The translations under genes and the position numbers were made by a program. A model generated the notes under the pieces. It had not been told where the DNA came from, ran no database searches, and was given only the letters and a program-made list of their open reading frames with translations. Of a stretch of DNA of 64,000 nucleotides, positions 46,958-60,007 are shown one piece after another. The stretch spans positions 1 to 64,000 of the forward strand of contig JAOSLS010000076.1 of the NCBI GenBank assembly GCA_026419805.1, written 5' to 3'. The first letter of the stretch is position 1. Each line of letters starts with the position of its first letter. The stretch comes from Ceratocystis colombiana. Lineage: Eukaryota > Ascomycota > Sordariomycetes > Microascales > Ceratocystidaceae.

Positions 46958-49150
46958 CTACTGCACTTCATGCAAGGGAGTATATATTATCAGATTTGAT
47001 GGCTTCTTCCCATAGCTTGCATAGGGGGGCACTATAGAAGGGGGAGGTGGGTAACTCATCAGACACTTTGACTCACTGTACTTTCATTAACCTATTTCTG
47101 TCCAGCTAGAGCAGTTAGCACTTCTATGTAGTGATACAGGGGTCATTGGTGTCTTTAGGTGTATTCAAGTGGGACAGTGTGTCAGGGAGGGGGGACAGCT
47201 TCCTAGGGCAGTGTTTAAGCTTGAGGTTATATTCCAATAGAAGTAGGGCCTATTGAGCTTGCTATTCTGTGAGCTGGTAGGTCTCTGTAAAGTGCATGAG
47301 GTTTCAGTGGTTGGTTAGTATATGTATAGGGTGTTAGGCCCCTTTCAGTTCTCCCCTCTATTCCTTGAGAGCCCTTATGATTACTAGTAACTCTTTGTTA
47401 TAGATCTCATAGTTGGCTTCTACTAGTGATAACTTCTTACTGAGGTATACACATGGGAATAGCTATTTACTATATCATTGAAGGAGGATAGCACCTGTGC
47501 TATAACCTGATGAATCTGCTTCCAGTGTCATTAGTAGGTCATGGTCAAAGGTTTTCAGGATAGGGGTAGAGTAAAATGTGTCTTTGAGATTTTAGAAGGC
47601 TTTCTCAGCTTCTAGGGACTATATGAATAGGTTCTTTACAGCTGTTAGCTCTACTAATAGACAGGCCAGTGCTGAAAAGTCTTTGATGAAGATCTAGTAG
47701 AAATTCACAAAACCTATGAAGGACTGTACTTCCTTGTGTGTAGTGGGGACTTCCTATTCTTTCATAGCTATGACTTTCACATAGTCCATCTTAGCTCTCC
47801 CTGGTGTGAGAATATAGCCTAGATACTTGACTTCTTGAACAGTGAATGCACACTTGTTGATGTCAACTATGAGGCTGGTGTGAACTAGTTTCTCAAGGAC
47901 CTGGTTAGCCTTCCTGTAGTGATCCTCTAGTGAACCTTCTGAGAAGACTAGTATATCATCTATATATGCTAAGCAAAAGTCATCTAGGTACTCCTATAAT
48001 ACTGAGTTTAGGAAGTGCTAGAACTATGCTAGGGCATTAGCCAACCTGAATAGCATTACATTCCACTCAAAACTCCCTAGCCTAGTGTGGAATGCAGTCT
48101 TCCACTTGTCTCCTAGCTCAATACAGATGTTGTGGAATGCTAAGACCACATTAAACTTAGTGAACCATTATGCTTTATAGATTCTATACAGGGTTTCATT
48201 GAACTTAGGAAGGGGGAAATAATCCTTTTCCATGTATTTGTTCAGTGCTCAGTAGTCAATACAGAAGTGTAAGCCTCCCCTAGGTTTCTAGACAAATAGG
48301 ATTAGGGCAGTAGTAGTGGAGCTACTGATTTAGATGAATTTCTTCTTTAATAGGTTTAGGAGGGTCTAGCAGAGCACAAGTAGTTCCTTGTATGACATTT
48401 TATATAGGGGGCCCCAGGGGGCCTTGCTATCAGGGACTATGAGGTTGATCTTATAGTTCATTCCCTTTCTCAAAGGGGGAAGTCAGTGTGTGTATAGGGC
48501 TTCAGGATTGAAAGTGATATGGTTATTAGGGGTCACCTATAGGGGAATCTTATCTACCTAGCTTAGGTCAACTGGTCCCTCTTCCTTAGCTAACTTATAA
48601 AGAGCTAGGTTGATATCCTTAAGGGACACTGTGAATACTAGTAGGTGTTCTAGGGTTTCCTATTATACTATGGTTTGTACACTGTTCTATACCTATGCTA
48701 TGTGGATCTCTCAGGGTCTCCTAGGTACCTTGGCCTAGGAGGAGTAGGGAATAGAGAAGTAGGGGAAGATTAGTCAGTCATACTCACAGTTAATTATGGC
48801 TAAGTGTGCTTTACACTATAGGTAGCTGATGAGGATTTCATCCTATTTTATGTTTAGGATGACTAGTGCTGAAACCTATTCCTCTAGTCCCCTAATGTCT
48901 ATAAGGAAGTAGGTAACTTCAGTCACTGTTGAAGTAGGTTAGTTATTAAATAGGGCTAGATATAGTAGGGTGATAAGTATAGATCTATATAGGTCAAGCT
49001 GTTTACACACATGATCAGGTATAATGATAGAGGTTATATTCCCTGAGTCTACTAAAGCAGTAGTTAGATAGAATCCATTAACTACTATATCTACTTCTAA
49101 GGAACCCCTAACCTCTAATTTCTCATAATGTGTTAGCAGCTCTTCTAGCA
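46958..49150 (-). pseudogene. C2 pol, 5' half: protease, RT, RNase H
   Basis: The RT site reads Y-I-D-D at 47966-47955. Protease Asp is expected at 49049-49047 and the plus strand CCCTGAGTC there is intact (D-S-G). It joins 41095 after removal of C3. More stops than C3. Confidence 0.88.
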
Positions 49151-50350
49151 GTGTCTCTTTCCTCTGAAGGTGACTGTCTACAGAGGGTACTCTTTTCCTA
49201 GGGTCCTAGCCTATGGGCCAGGTGACTTATCTTCTGAACCTTCAGTATCAGAGTCTATGACTAAAGGGGGCTGGGCTATCACATAGGACACCTAGGCCTT
49301 TCTTTCTAATAGGTGAACAGGGGGGGCATAGGGGCAGCTGCTAACAGTATGTCCTAAGGCCCTATAGTAGAAACATAGTCTATCCTGATGGCATTGGGCA
49401 AGGACTTCATCTGAGACCTAGACTACTTGTTAGTGTTGACCTTTGGAGTTATATACTATGTATATCTGTGTCTAGTCCATGTAGTCATCTCCTTTGGCAG
49501 TTGTAGGAGGCTCTCTAGGGGCTGGTGGGGCCCTCTGTGATAGGCCAGGATGTGAAGATGATGCTAAGGCTATATAGTAGGCCTTGTACTAGTCAACTGC
49601 TTACATCTCTTACCAAAGCTCTCAGACCTGTAGTACTTATACATTATATTCCTTAGGTAGAATTACAAAATAGTAGTATAAGACATCTATGATCTTTAGG
49701 GAGATAGAAGTCTTCAGGAGTTTGATTTTTTAGTCATCAGTGAACTCATCACAACCTGAGAGGTATAAGAGCTCTTTGAACCACTATAGGTAGGTGTCAA
49801 ATGACTTATTTCCTTAGTGGAGTTGATATAGAGTATAGTAGGCCTTGCCTACTGCCATTAGGTCATAGTACTTGGTATACATCATCTTTAGGAAAGATTC
49901 TCCTGAGAGGAGGTGGGCTACATCTAGGTGTTAGACCTGTGCTGTGGCATAATGTATAGCAGGTCCTTTGAGTTTGTTGATTACTATGGTAATGAACTCC
50001 TTATCAGTGTTTAGGAATTCCTTGTCAACCTCCCACTTCATTCAGAGGCATTGGTAGTATATTAGGAAATCCTTAAGATCTCCCTTGAATATAGGAGCCT
50101 CTATCTTAGGGTGATATGAGGTGCTCCCTATAGTCTTCTATGTAGGCAATCCTAAGAGGTGTTTGAATTGTGTAAATGACTGTCCTTTAGCTTCAACCAC
50201 AGCCTGGAGTTATATAATATGGCAGAGGTAGTTTGCATGAGCTTCAACTGCTTTATCTACTACTTCTAGAGCAGTGGTGTAGGCTACTATTAGGGGGTCT
50301 GCTTCCATAGGAGAAGCCTGAGGGGTATTCTCTAGCACTTAGGGGTTCAT
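49115..50350 (-). pseudogene. C2 gag
   Basis: ATG at 50350-50348, codon 4 TAA. Collinear with C3 gag without length change, including the terminal TAG at about 49117-49115. TAG/TAA are frequent. Confidence 0.83.
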
Positions 50351-50517
50351 TGTAGTGTAGGTCCTATGGGTTCTGTGTCTTCTATAGGTTCTATGTCTTT
50401 CATAGGGTCTGTGGGTTCTATAGGTTCCATATTGTCTGTGGATTCTATGTCTTCCATTTCATAAGTACATTCCTTGTGGTGCTGGTGTCACTCAAACAGC
50501 AAGAGGAATGATTGTGA

Positions 50518-50907
50518 TGTAAGGGAGTGAATCAAACAAAAGGATGTATTGGCATAAGAATAGAAACAATCATTGAAGAAGTAAGAACTAACTAATACTA
50601 CAGATGATAGAGGGTTCTACACTACTTTATACTAAAGAAAGATGGACTGCTTCTTGTTGAAGGTCTAGACCCCCAGGACTATTCCAGGAGAGAGGTCTTA
50701 ATAGATATGCTGTCTCCAGTGATTGTGTCTGAGACATGTCCAATGAATAGGCTGTTTCTGGTAGTTGTGTCTAAGGTATGCCCCAATGAATAGGCTGTTT
50801 CTGGTGACTGCATCTAAAGCAGGCCCTGAACAGATAGGCTGTCTCAGGGGGATTGTGACTAAGGGAAAGGCCCTAGGCAAAGCCTCTATGGGTTACAGAC
50901 CCTAACA
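50518..50907 (-). repeat. C2 5' LTR (390 bp)
   Basis: TGTAAGGG ... CCTAACA on the plus strand, followed by TATAA. Confidence 0.95.
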
Positions 50908-51342
50908 TATAATCATAGTATAACCTTTTTTTTTTTCCTTCCCCTATAGACTATAAGGAGACAATGAGTGATATAGAATCTAAGACCAGTTTGATAATGG
51001 ATTAAGAGACAATTTCAAAACTCCTGTCTAAGGTAGAGCACCTTGAACTCCAACTCTATAACACTAGATACCCTACCCTCCCTAATATAGAAAAATATAA
51101 TAGAAAAAGTATATTCCAGCTGAAGTCTTTTATAGTAGAGCTAAAGAATAAGTATATATAGGATAGTGAAGTACTTAGTAGTAATAAAGGTTTCATCCAC
51201 TATACCTATAGCCACCTGACAGGTAAGGTGAGGAATAGGGTGTCCCCCTATATTGAAACCTACCTAATGATGAAGGATAGTAAAAAGGCCCTTAAAGCCT
51301 TCTATACCCTTCTAGAGGACACCTTCTTCGATCCTAGTATAG
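50908..51342 (+). pseudogene. Element D, segment 2: leader and N-terminal gag
   Basis: After the TATAA duplication comes the end of the LTR/leader with a T-run (about 50929-50940), then ATG 50964 (M-S-D-I-E-S-K). A long acidic/coiled start (S-K-L-L-S-K-V-E-H-L-E-L-Q-L) and the Gag core motif K-A-L-K-A-F-Y-T-L-L-E-D follow. Only two or three stops here. Interrupted at 51342 by C4; the frame resumes unshifted at 57205. Confidence 0.8.
51338..51342. repeat. Target-site duplication of C4 (TATAG), left copy
   Basis: Repeated at 57200-57204. Confidence 0.93.
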
Positions 51343-51732
51343 TGTTAGGGTCTGCAACCCATAGAGGCTTTGCCTAGGGCCTTTCCCTTAGTCACAATCC
51401 CCCTGAGACAGCCTATCTGTTCAGGGCCTGCTTTAGATGCAGTCACTGGAAATAGCCTATTCATTGGGGCATACCTTAGACACAACCACTAGAAACAGCC
51501 TATTCATTAGACATGTCTCAGATGTAATCACTGGAGATAGCATATCCATTAAGACCTCTCTCCTAGAATGGTCCCAGGGGTCTAGACCTTTAACAAGAAG
51601 CAGTCCATCTTTCTTCAGTATAAAGTAGTGTAGAACCCTCCATCATCTGTAGTATTAGTTAGTTCTTACTTCTTTAATAATTGTTTCTATTCTTATGCTA
51701 ATATATCCTTTTATTTGATTTACTCCCTTATA
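51343..51732 (+). repeat. C4 5' LTR (390 bp)
   Basis: TGTTAGGG ... CCCTTATA. Confidence 0.95.
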
Positions 51733-51899
51733 TCATAATCATTCCTCTTACTATTTAAGTGACACTAGTACTATAAGGAATATACTTATGAAATAGAAGA
51801 CATAGAATCTACAGATGACATAGAACCCATAGAACCTATAGACCCTATGAAAGACATAGAACCTATAGAAGACATAGAACCTATAGGACCTATACTATA

Positions 51900-53135
51900 A
51901 TAAACCCCTAAGTGCTAGAGAATACCCCTCAGGCTTCTCCTATAGAAGCAGACCCCCTAATAGTAGCCTACACCACTGCTCTAGAAGTAGTAGATGAAGT
52001 AGTTGAAGCTCATGTAAACTACCTCTGCTATATCACATAACTCTAGGCTATAGTTGAAGCTAAAGGATAGTTATTTATACAATTCAAACACCTCTTAGGA
52101 TTGCCTATATAGAAGACTATAGGGAGCACCTCATATCACCCTAAGATAGAGGCTCCTATATTCAAGGGAGATCTTAAGGATTTCCTAATATACTACTAAT
52201 GCCTCTAAATGAAGTAGGAGGTTGATAAGGAATTCCTAAATACTAATAAGGAGTTCATTACTATAGTAATCAATAAACTTAAAGGACCTACTATATATTA
52301 TACTATAGCATAGGTCTAATGCCTAGATATAGCCTACCTCCTCTCAGGAGAATCTTTCCTAAAGATAATATATACCAAGTACTATGACCTAATAGCAGTA
52401 GGTAAGGCCTACTATACTCTATATCAACTCTACTAAGGAAATAAGTCATTTGATACCTACCTATAGTAGTTCAAAGAGCTCTTATACCTCTTAGGTTATA
52501 ATGAATTCACTGACTACTAAAAAATCAAACTCCTAAAGACTTCTATCTCCCTAAAGATCATAGATGTCTTATACTACTATTTTGTAATTCTACCTAAGGA
52601 ATATAATACATAGGTACTATAGGTCTAAGAGCTTTAGTAAGAGATGTAAGCAGTTGACTAGTATAAGGCCTACTATATAGCCTTAGTGTCATCTTCATGT
52701 CCTGGCCTATCACAGAGGGCCCTACCAGCCCCTAGAGAGCCTCCTACAACTGCCAAAGGAGATGACTACATAGACTAGATATAGATATATATAGTGTATA
52801 ACTCCAAAGGTTAACACTGATGAGCAGTCTAGGTCTTAGATGAAGTCCTTACCTAACACTATTAGGATAGACTATATTTCTACTATAGGGCCTTAGGACA
52901 TGTTATTAGCAGCTGCCCCTATACCCCCCCTGTTCACCTATTAGAAAGAAAGGCCCAGGTGTCCTATGTGATAGCCCAGCCCCCTTTAGTCATAGACTCT
53001 AATACTGAAGGTTTAGAAGATGAGTTGCCTAGCCTATAGGCTAGGACCCTAGGAAAAGAGTACCCTCTATAGATAGTTACCTTTAGAGGAAAGAGACACT
53101 ACTAGAAGAGCTACTAATACATTATAAGAAATTAG
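51900..53135 (+). pseudogene. C4 gag
   Basis: The expected start reads ATA at 51900 (ATG in C1-C3), and codon 4 is TAA as in the other copies. Body and terminal stop are collinear with C1. Many TAG. Confidence 0.83.
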
Positions 53136-56100
53136 AGGTTAGAGGTTCCTTAGAAGTAGATATAGTAGTTAATAGATTCTATCTAACTACTACTTTAGTA
53201 GACTCAAGGAATATAATATCTATCATTATACCTGATCATATATATAAATAGCTTGACCTATATAGATCTATACTCATTACCCCACTATATCTAGCCCTAT
53301 TTAATAACTAACCTACTTCAATAGTGACTGAAGTTACCTACTTCCTCATAGATATTAGGGGACTAGAGGAATAGGTTTCAGCACTAGTTATCCTAAATAT
53401 AAAATAGGATGAAATCCTTATTAGCTACCCATAGTGTAAAGTATACTCAGCCATGATTGACTATGAGTATAACTGACTAATCTTCCCCTACTTCTCTATT
53501 CCCTACTCCTCCTAGGCCAAGGTACCTAGGAGACCCTGAGAGATCCACATAGTATAGGTATAGAATAGTATATAAACTATAGTATAATGGGAAACCCTAG
53601 AATACCTACTAGTATTCATAGTATCCCTTAAGGATATCAACCTAGCTCTTCATAAGTTAGCTAAGGAAGAGGGACTAGTTGACCTGAGCTAGGTAGATAA
53701 GATTCCTCTATAGGTGACCCCTGATAACTACATTGCTTTCAATCCTAAAGCCCTATACACATACTGACTTCCCCCTTTAAGAAAGGGAATGAACTATAAG
53801 ATCAACCTCATAGTTCCTAATAGTGAGGCCCCCTAGGGCCCCCTATATAAAATATCATATGAGGAACTACTTATGCTCTACTAGACCCTCCTGAACCTAT
53901 TGAAGAAGAAATTCATCTGAATCAGTAGCTCTACTACTACTACCCTAATCCTATTTATCTAGAAACCTAGGGGAGGCTTATACTTCTATATTAACTACTA
54001 AGCACTGAATAAATGTATAGAAAAGGATTGTTTCCCCCTTCCTAAGTTCAATGAAACCCTGTATAGAATCTATAAAGTATAATGATTCACTAAGTTTAAT
54101 GTGGTCTTAGTATTCTACAATATCTTTATCAAGCCAGGAGATGAGTGGAAGACTGTATTCTACACTAGGCTAGGGAGTTTTGAGTGGAATGTAATGCTAT
54201 TCAGGTTAGCTAATGCCCTAGTACAGTTCTAGTGCTTCCTAAACTCAGTATTACAGGAGTACCTAGATAACTTTTACTTAGTATATATAGATAATATACT
54301 AGTCTTCTCAGAAGGTTCACTAGAGGATCACTATAGGAAGGCTAACTAGGTCCTTGAGAAACTAGTTTATACTAGCCTCACAGTTGATATTGATAAGTAT
54401 ATATTCACTATTTAAGAAGTCAAGTATCTAGGCTATATTCTTATACTAGGGAGAGCTAAGATAGACTATATGAAAGTCATAGCTATGAAAGAATAGGAAG
54501 TCCCTACTACATATAAGGAAGTATAGTCCTTTATAGGTTTTATGAATTTCTACTAGATCTTCATCAAAGACTTTTCAGCACTAGCCTATCCATTAGTGGA
54601 GCTAACAGCTATAAAGAACCTATTCATATAGTCCCTAGAAGCTGAGAAAGCCTTCTAAAATCTCAAAGATGCATTTTACTCTACCCCTATCCTAAAAACC
54701 TTTGACTATGACCTACTAATGATACTAGAAGCAGATTCATCAGGTTATAGCACAGGTGCTATCCTCCTTCAATAACATAGTAAATAGCTATTCCTATATA
54801 TATACCTCAGTAAGAAGTTATCACTAGTAGAAGCTAACTACAAGATCTATGACAAAGAGTTACTAGTGATTATAAGGGCTCTCAAGGAATAGAGGGGAGA
54901 ACTAAAAGGGGCCTAACACCCTATATGTATACTAACCAACTACTGAAACCTCATATACTTTATAGAGACCCAGTAGCTCATAGAATAGCAAGCTCAATAG
55001 GCCCTACTTCTATTAGAATATAACCTCAAGCTTAAACACTACCCTAGGAAGCTGTCCCCCCTCCCTAATACACTATCCCACTTGAATATACCTAAAGACA
55101 CCAATGACCCCTGTATCACTGTATAGAAGCACTAACTGCTCCAGCTAGATGGAAATAGGTTAATGAAAGTATAGTGAGTTGAAGTATCTAATGAGTTACC
55201 TACCTCCCCCTTCCACAGTGCCCCCCTATGTAAGCTATAGGAAGAAGCTATTAAATCTAATGATATATACTCCCTTATATGAAGTATAGTAGCTATAGGA
55301 GCACTATACTAGCTAGAGGCCCTCAAAGGTATATAGAAAGTCTCTATATCAGAATGTACCCTTGATATAGTGGAATGCCTCCACTAGTACAACTGAATTT
55401 AGATACTAGTATTAGAGCCCCTCTATATAGGACTACTATAGGTAATCTATAACTCTATAGTGTTAATTCACCTAGGAAAAAGGACAATAGTCTCTGAGTT
55501 AGCTAAATAGTACTTCTAGCTATATTATATAGAAGATACTATATACTTCTGCTATAACTATGAGTTATGTAGAAGTGTGAATACATAGCAGTAGATAAAG
55601 TAAGGGCTACTAAAGGGACTACCTATACTAGATCAGATATAGTAGGATATTAGGCTTGATATAGTAGGCCTATTAGCTGTAGTAGAGTAGGATAGACACT
55701 CTTACCAGTATATTATAACACTTATTGACCACCTCTCTAAGGGAGTAATCCTAATCCTATGCCACTCTATAGACATCCTATACCTAGTAGGACAGTTCTT
55801 AGAGCACTACTACCCCTGCTATAGTCTCCCTATAATAATTATGTCAGATAGATAGTTCATAGGTATATTCTAGAGGTATCTCTATACTATGCTATAAGTA
55901 GAACACTACCTCTCTATAGCTTATCACCTATAGATAAATAGAGCTATAGAAAGAGTCAATAGTGAGATTAAGATGAAACTAACTAAGCTCCTCTATAAAT
56001 ATAAGGATTAGTTAAGCTACCTGCTATTAGTGGAATTCACCCTTAATACAGCTACTAGCTCTATAATAAACACCTCTATATTTACTATATATCATAGTTA

Positions 56101-56746
56101 TGATCTAGACCTAGTAGAACTTGACCTATCTACACTGAACTCCCTTGAATCCCTAGACCTAAAGAATAATAGCCCTATAGCATAGGCTATACAGGTGCTC
56201 TAGAGCCTCTGAGACATAGTAACATAGGCCTAAGCTACACTATCTAATGCCTGAGTCACTATAGAGGAATAGAGTAACTAGAAGTGTCTCCTATACTAAT
56301 ACTTCAAGGCAGGTGATTAGGTTTAGGTCTCAAAGAGTTCACATATATAATAATAAGAAGGACTAGGGTATAAACTATAGCCTTAATACACTAAGGCCTA
56401 GGTCAAGGAACCAGTAGGAACACACACCTACTAGCTTAATATATAAGGGGCCTGAGGCTATGATGTATTCTATACTAATTGACTACATTATATTAGTTCA
56501 GACCTATTCCTATTATAAGATATATATCCAGTTGAACTAGATCTAGTAATAGTAGATGGTATACTAGAATAGGAAGTAGAGAAGATCTTAGGACACTGCC
56601 CTACCAGCTATACTTGAGAGGAAAGCTACTATATCAAGTGGTGAGGCTACTAAAAAGCAACTTAGGAGCTAGTATCTACACTAGAGGATATAGAAGCATT
56701 AGAAGTTTATTTACATAAAGAAGGAAGGATCTAAGTATCTGATTGA
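53100..56746 (+). pseudogene. C4 pol
   Basis: Protease reads D-S-R (53201-53209), RT Y-I-D-N (54284-54295). Integrase Asp 55658-55660 and 55847-55849 survive. Same length as C1 pol. Stops throughout. The likely natural TGA is at 56744-56746, before a purine tract and the LTR. Confidence 0.9.
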
Positions 56747-56809
56747 CAAGAAGTTCACTACCCTTCCTCTCCCACCCATTAGGGGAAAAAGAAAAGGAGG
56801 AGGGGCTGA

Positions 56810-57199
56810 TGTTAGGGTCTATAACCCATAGAGGCTTTGCCTAGGGCCTTTCCCTTAGTCATAATCCCCCTGAGACAGTATATCTGTTCAGGGCCTGCTT
56901 TAGATGCAGTCACTGGAAATAGCCTATTCATTAGGGCATACCTTAGACATAACCACTGGAAACAGCCTATTCATTAGACATGTCTCAGATGTAATTGCTG
57001 GAGACAGTATATCTATTAAGACCTCTCTCCTGGAATGGTCCTGGGGGTCTAGACCTTTAATAAGAAGCAGTCCATCTTTCTCCAGTATAAAGTAGTGTAG
57101 AACCCTCCATCATCTGTAGTATTAGTTAGTTCTTGCTTCTTCAATGATTGTTTCTGTTCTTATGCCAATACATCCTTTTATTTGATTCACTCCCTTACA
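56810..57199 (+). repeat. C4 3' LTR (390 bp)
   Basis: TGTTAGGG ... CCCTTACA. Confidence 0.95.
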
Positions 57200-57850
57200 T
57201 ATAGTATATTATACTATCTAAAGAGCTATGACCCTATTGATAGAGTAGTATATAGTGTTAGACTATATTATAGAAGCTGAACTGATCTTCCTTAAGGCTA
57301 ATAGCTCTAGCTAGCTTAATAATATCAAGATCTTATATATAGAGTAGGGGCTATCAGTAGAGCTTATAGATAGGATAGTATTAATAAAAGAGTATACCTC
57401 CTTTATTGAGTATAAGAAGGACCTACTTATATTAGGGGCTAGCTTAGTAGCTAGAAGAAATAGAGGGTTAGGAAACTAACCTTAGATACCTCAACTAAGT
57501 ACCTGGAGTAGGAATGACAAAAGCTATACTAGAGGCACTAGAGACTAAACCAGGTCTACCTCTTCATTATCCTCTAGCTAAAAGAGAGTATACTAGGTCC
57601 CTAAGGAAGAGATTAATAAATACCACTAAGAAGGACACTACTACTGCTATAGTGCTTTAGGGTATAAATCAGCTCAATACCCTTACCTTCTAGTATAACC
57701 CCTAGTAAGCTCCTCAAGGCCTATTAGAAAGGTAGAGGAAGTAAGCCCTGAGTTAGATAAGTCCTTAGATAAAGAAGATACCCCTTTAGAAAACTAGATA
57801 CCTCTATGTAAAGTTATATATAGAGGTCTAAGGAGGGGCCTAAACAATTC
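57200..57850 (+). pseudogene. Element D, segment 3a: C-terminal gag
   Basis: Continues the frame of 50964 across C4. A CCHC knuckle is recognisable at about 57639-57683 (C-Y-C-C-S-A-L-G-H-K-S-A-Q-C when Tyr are read as former Cys/His). Stops are TAG/TAA. Confidence 0.78.
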
Positions 57851-58595
57851 ATATCAAACTAGGAAAAGGAGGATAAGGAGTAACTACATAAGAACTAGGC
57901 TATAGAGGTAGATATAGTTATTAATAGGAACCTCCTATCCATCACCTTAATAGATACTGGCAGTACCTCAACCTCTATGATCAGTGAAAGAATTGTGATA
58001 AAGAATAAGCTCCCTATACAAAGGGCTAGGAAACCCTATAGCCTGACCCTATTTAATAGTATAAAGCCTACTATCTTAGACTAAATTGCCTTTTTTGAAA
58101 TAGATATAGGTGGCTTTAAGGAAAAGCACACTGCCTAGGTTATCCTGAACCTAATAGATGAAGTTCTAATTAGATACCTATAGCTTAAGAGAAACAATAT
58201 AGTAATTAACTATAAAAAAGATATAATCACCTTTAAAAGTAGTAATATCATAGTCTATAGTAGAAACACTATAATACCAGCTAAACCTCAGTTTGTAAGG
58301 AGGCTATAAACCTTTGAATAGTTAATTAAAAAAGATAGTAAAGACTATAGTATATATAAGGCCAAAGTTTTCAGAGCTATAGTAGAAGACATTAATAAAG
58401 CCCTAGACTACCTTTACTAAGACTAACTACCTATAGACCTATTAAAGTAGAAAAGTAAGGTACCTGCTTAGGTATTAAATGAAAACATTAATACTTTTAA
58501 CCTAGATATATAATTTACTAAGCACCTCCCTCCTCAGTATCTAGGAATAGACTATGAGATTGAGCTATCTATCCTAGATGATAAAGCACTATAGG
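57851..58595 (+). pseudogene. Element D, segment 3b: protease and start of RT region
   Basis: Protease L-I-D-T-G-S-T with Asp at 57953-57955, -1 frame relative to D gag. It ends at the conserved A-P-W/G-P-L-Y motif just before RT, exactly where the solo LTR is inserted. Confidence 0.82.
58591..58595. repeat. Target-site duplication of the solo LTR (ATAGG), left copy
   Basis: Repeated at 59095-59099. Removing the LTR restores the A-L-W-G-P-L-Y reading of D. Confidence 0.94.
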
Positions 58596-59094
58596 TGTCA
58601 TGGACAGGCAGGAAGGTTCTATGAGACTAACCCAATAGCTCAAAGACAGGACAGGCAGGACAGGTAGACAGGGATGAGGACAGGCAGGACAGGATGTTCA
58701 GGATGGTAACAGATACCAGGACAGAAGACAGGGACACGAAGTTCAGTATATTCAGGGAAGGAGATGAGGACATTGCTTGGGGAGCAACATTCAGGTAACA
58801 GAGGGAGGTTCTATCTAGTCTATATATCTACACAAGTTATAGTCAACAAGATCTACAGTAGGGTGTGAGGTTAGTAGCAGTGAGCAAGGCTCCAGCCTCA
58901 AGCAGGACAGCAGTCATGCAGGGAACACTAAAGTAGTGTGGAATGGTGGTCATGCAGAAACAGTAGTCATGTAGAAGACAGTATCATGCCATGATGGATG
59001 GTGGTTATGCAGAGGACACTAGTGTGCTGTTACATTATGCAGGAACGCTAGTGTACTGTAGCGGTTATGCAGAAGACGCTAGCGTACCGTGACA
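58596..59094 (-). repeat. Solo LTR of family A, youngest insertion
   Basis: 499 bp, plus-strand ends TGTCA ... TGACA, in reverse orientation to A1/A2. It keeps at least six CpGs (about 58736, 59046, 59062, 59076, 59082, 59088) at positions that are TG or CA in the A1/A2 LTRs. A single LTR flanked by a perfect duplication is the usual product of LTR-LTR recombination. An imperfect GGACAGGCAGGACA repeat lies at about 58645-58695. Confidence 0.95.
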
Positions 59095-59099
59095 ATAGG

Positions 59100-60007
59100 G
59101 TCCCCTCTATAAGATATCTTATAATGAACTCCTAGTTCTTTACTAAACAATTCTAATATTACTATAGAAAGATTACATATACCTAAGCAAGTCTATAGCT
59201 ACTAAACTAATCCTATTCATTAAGAAACTAGGTAGTGGTTTATGCTTTTATATAGACTACTAAGCTCTTAATAGAGTAATGATAAAGGACTATTACCTAC
59301 TTCCCAACATTATAGAGACCCTATACAATGTCTTAGAAGTAACCCTCTTTATAAAACTAGATATTATCTCTACCTTCTATAATATTCAGATTACCAAAGG
59401 AGATGAATAGAAAATAGCTTTCAGGACTCACTAGGGACTTTATGAATAGTAAGTTATACTATTTAGACTAGCTAATACACCTATATACTTCTAGAGATTT
59501 ATTAATAGCCTATTATAACTATATCTTGATGTTTAGGCCTCTATATATATTGATGATGTCCTTATCTTCATAAATAGAACCCTAGAAGATCACTATGAGA
59601 AAGTCAACATAGCCTTGACCTATCTATGAGAAGGAGGCCTGACTATAGATATCAATAAGTGTAAGTTTACAACTTAGGAAATCACATACCTAGGATATAT
59701 CCTATGACCTAGTCAAATCCTAATAGATCTAAAGAAAATCTCAGTGATCTCAGAATAGGAAACACTAAGTTCTATATAGCATGTAAGGAAATTTTTAGGA
59801 CTTTATAACTTCTACTAAGGGTTCATTAATAACTATTCTGAAGTGATTATACTACTTAATGCCCTAGTAATAGTGAAGAAAATATTTTACTAGAATAAAG
59901 TAGTAGATGAGGCATTTAGGAAACTTAAGTAAGCCTTCACCTTAGTGCTAATCCTATATAGCCATGACCTAGAATTAATAATAATAGTAGAGGTAGATGC
60001 CTCTAGG
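59100..60007 (+). pseudogene. Element D, segment 4: RT and start of RNase H
   Basis: RT fingers (L-I-L-F-I-K-K) near 59209, Y-I-D-D intact at 59546-59557, K-C-K-F-T-T near 59657, L-G-L-Y-N-F-Y near 59797. RNase H begins V-E-V-D-A-S at about 59988 and is cut at 60007 by element I. Integrase and 3' LTR of D lie outside the window or are lost. Confidence 0.88.

Larger units (their letters stand above)
39189..50907 (-). mobile_element. LTR retrotransposon C2, interrupted by C3
   Basis: Removing C3 (41101-46957) and one CTACT leaves exactly 5857 bp, the same as C3 and C4. Flanked by TATAA duplications inside D. Decay is intermediate between C3 and C1/C4. Confidence 0.95.
51343..57199 (+). mobile_element. 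LTR retrotransposon C4, full length
   Basis: 5857 bp, 390-bp LTRs, perfect TATAG duplication inside D gag. Collinear base for base with C1 (offset 19090). Heavily decayed. Confidence 0.96.
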
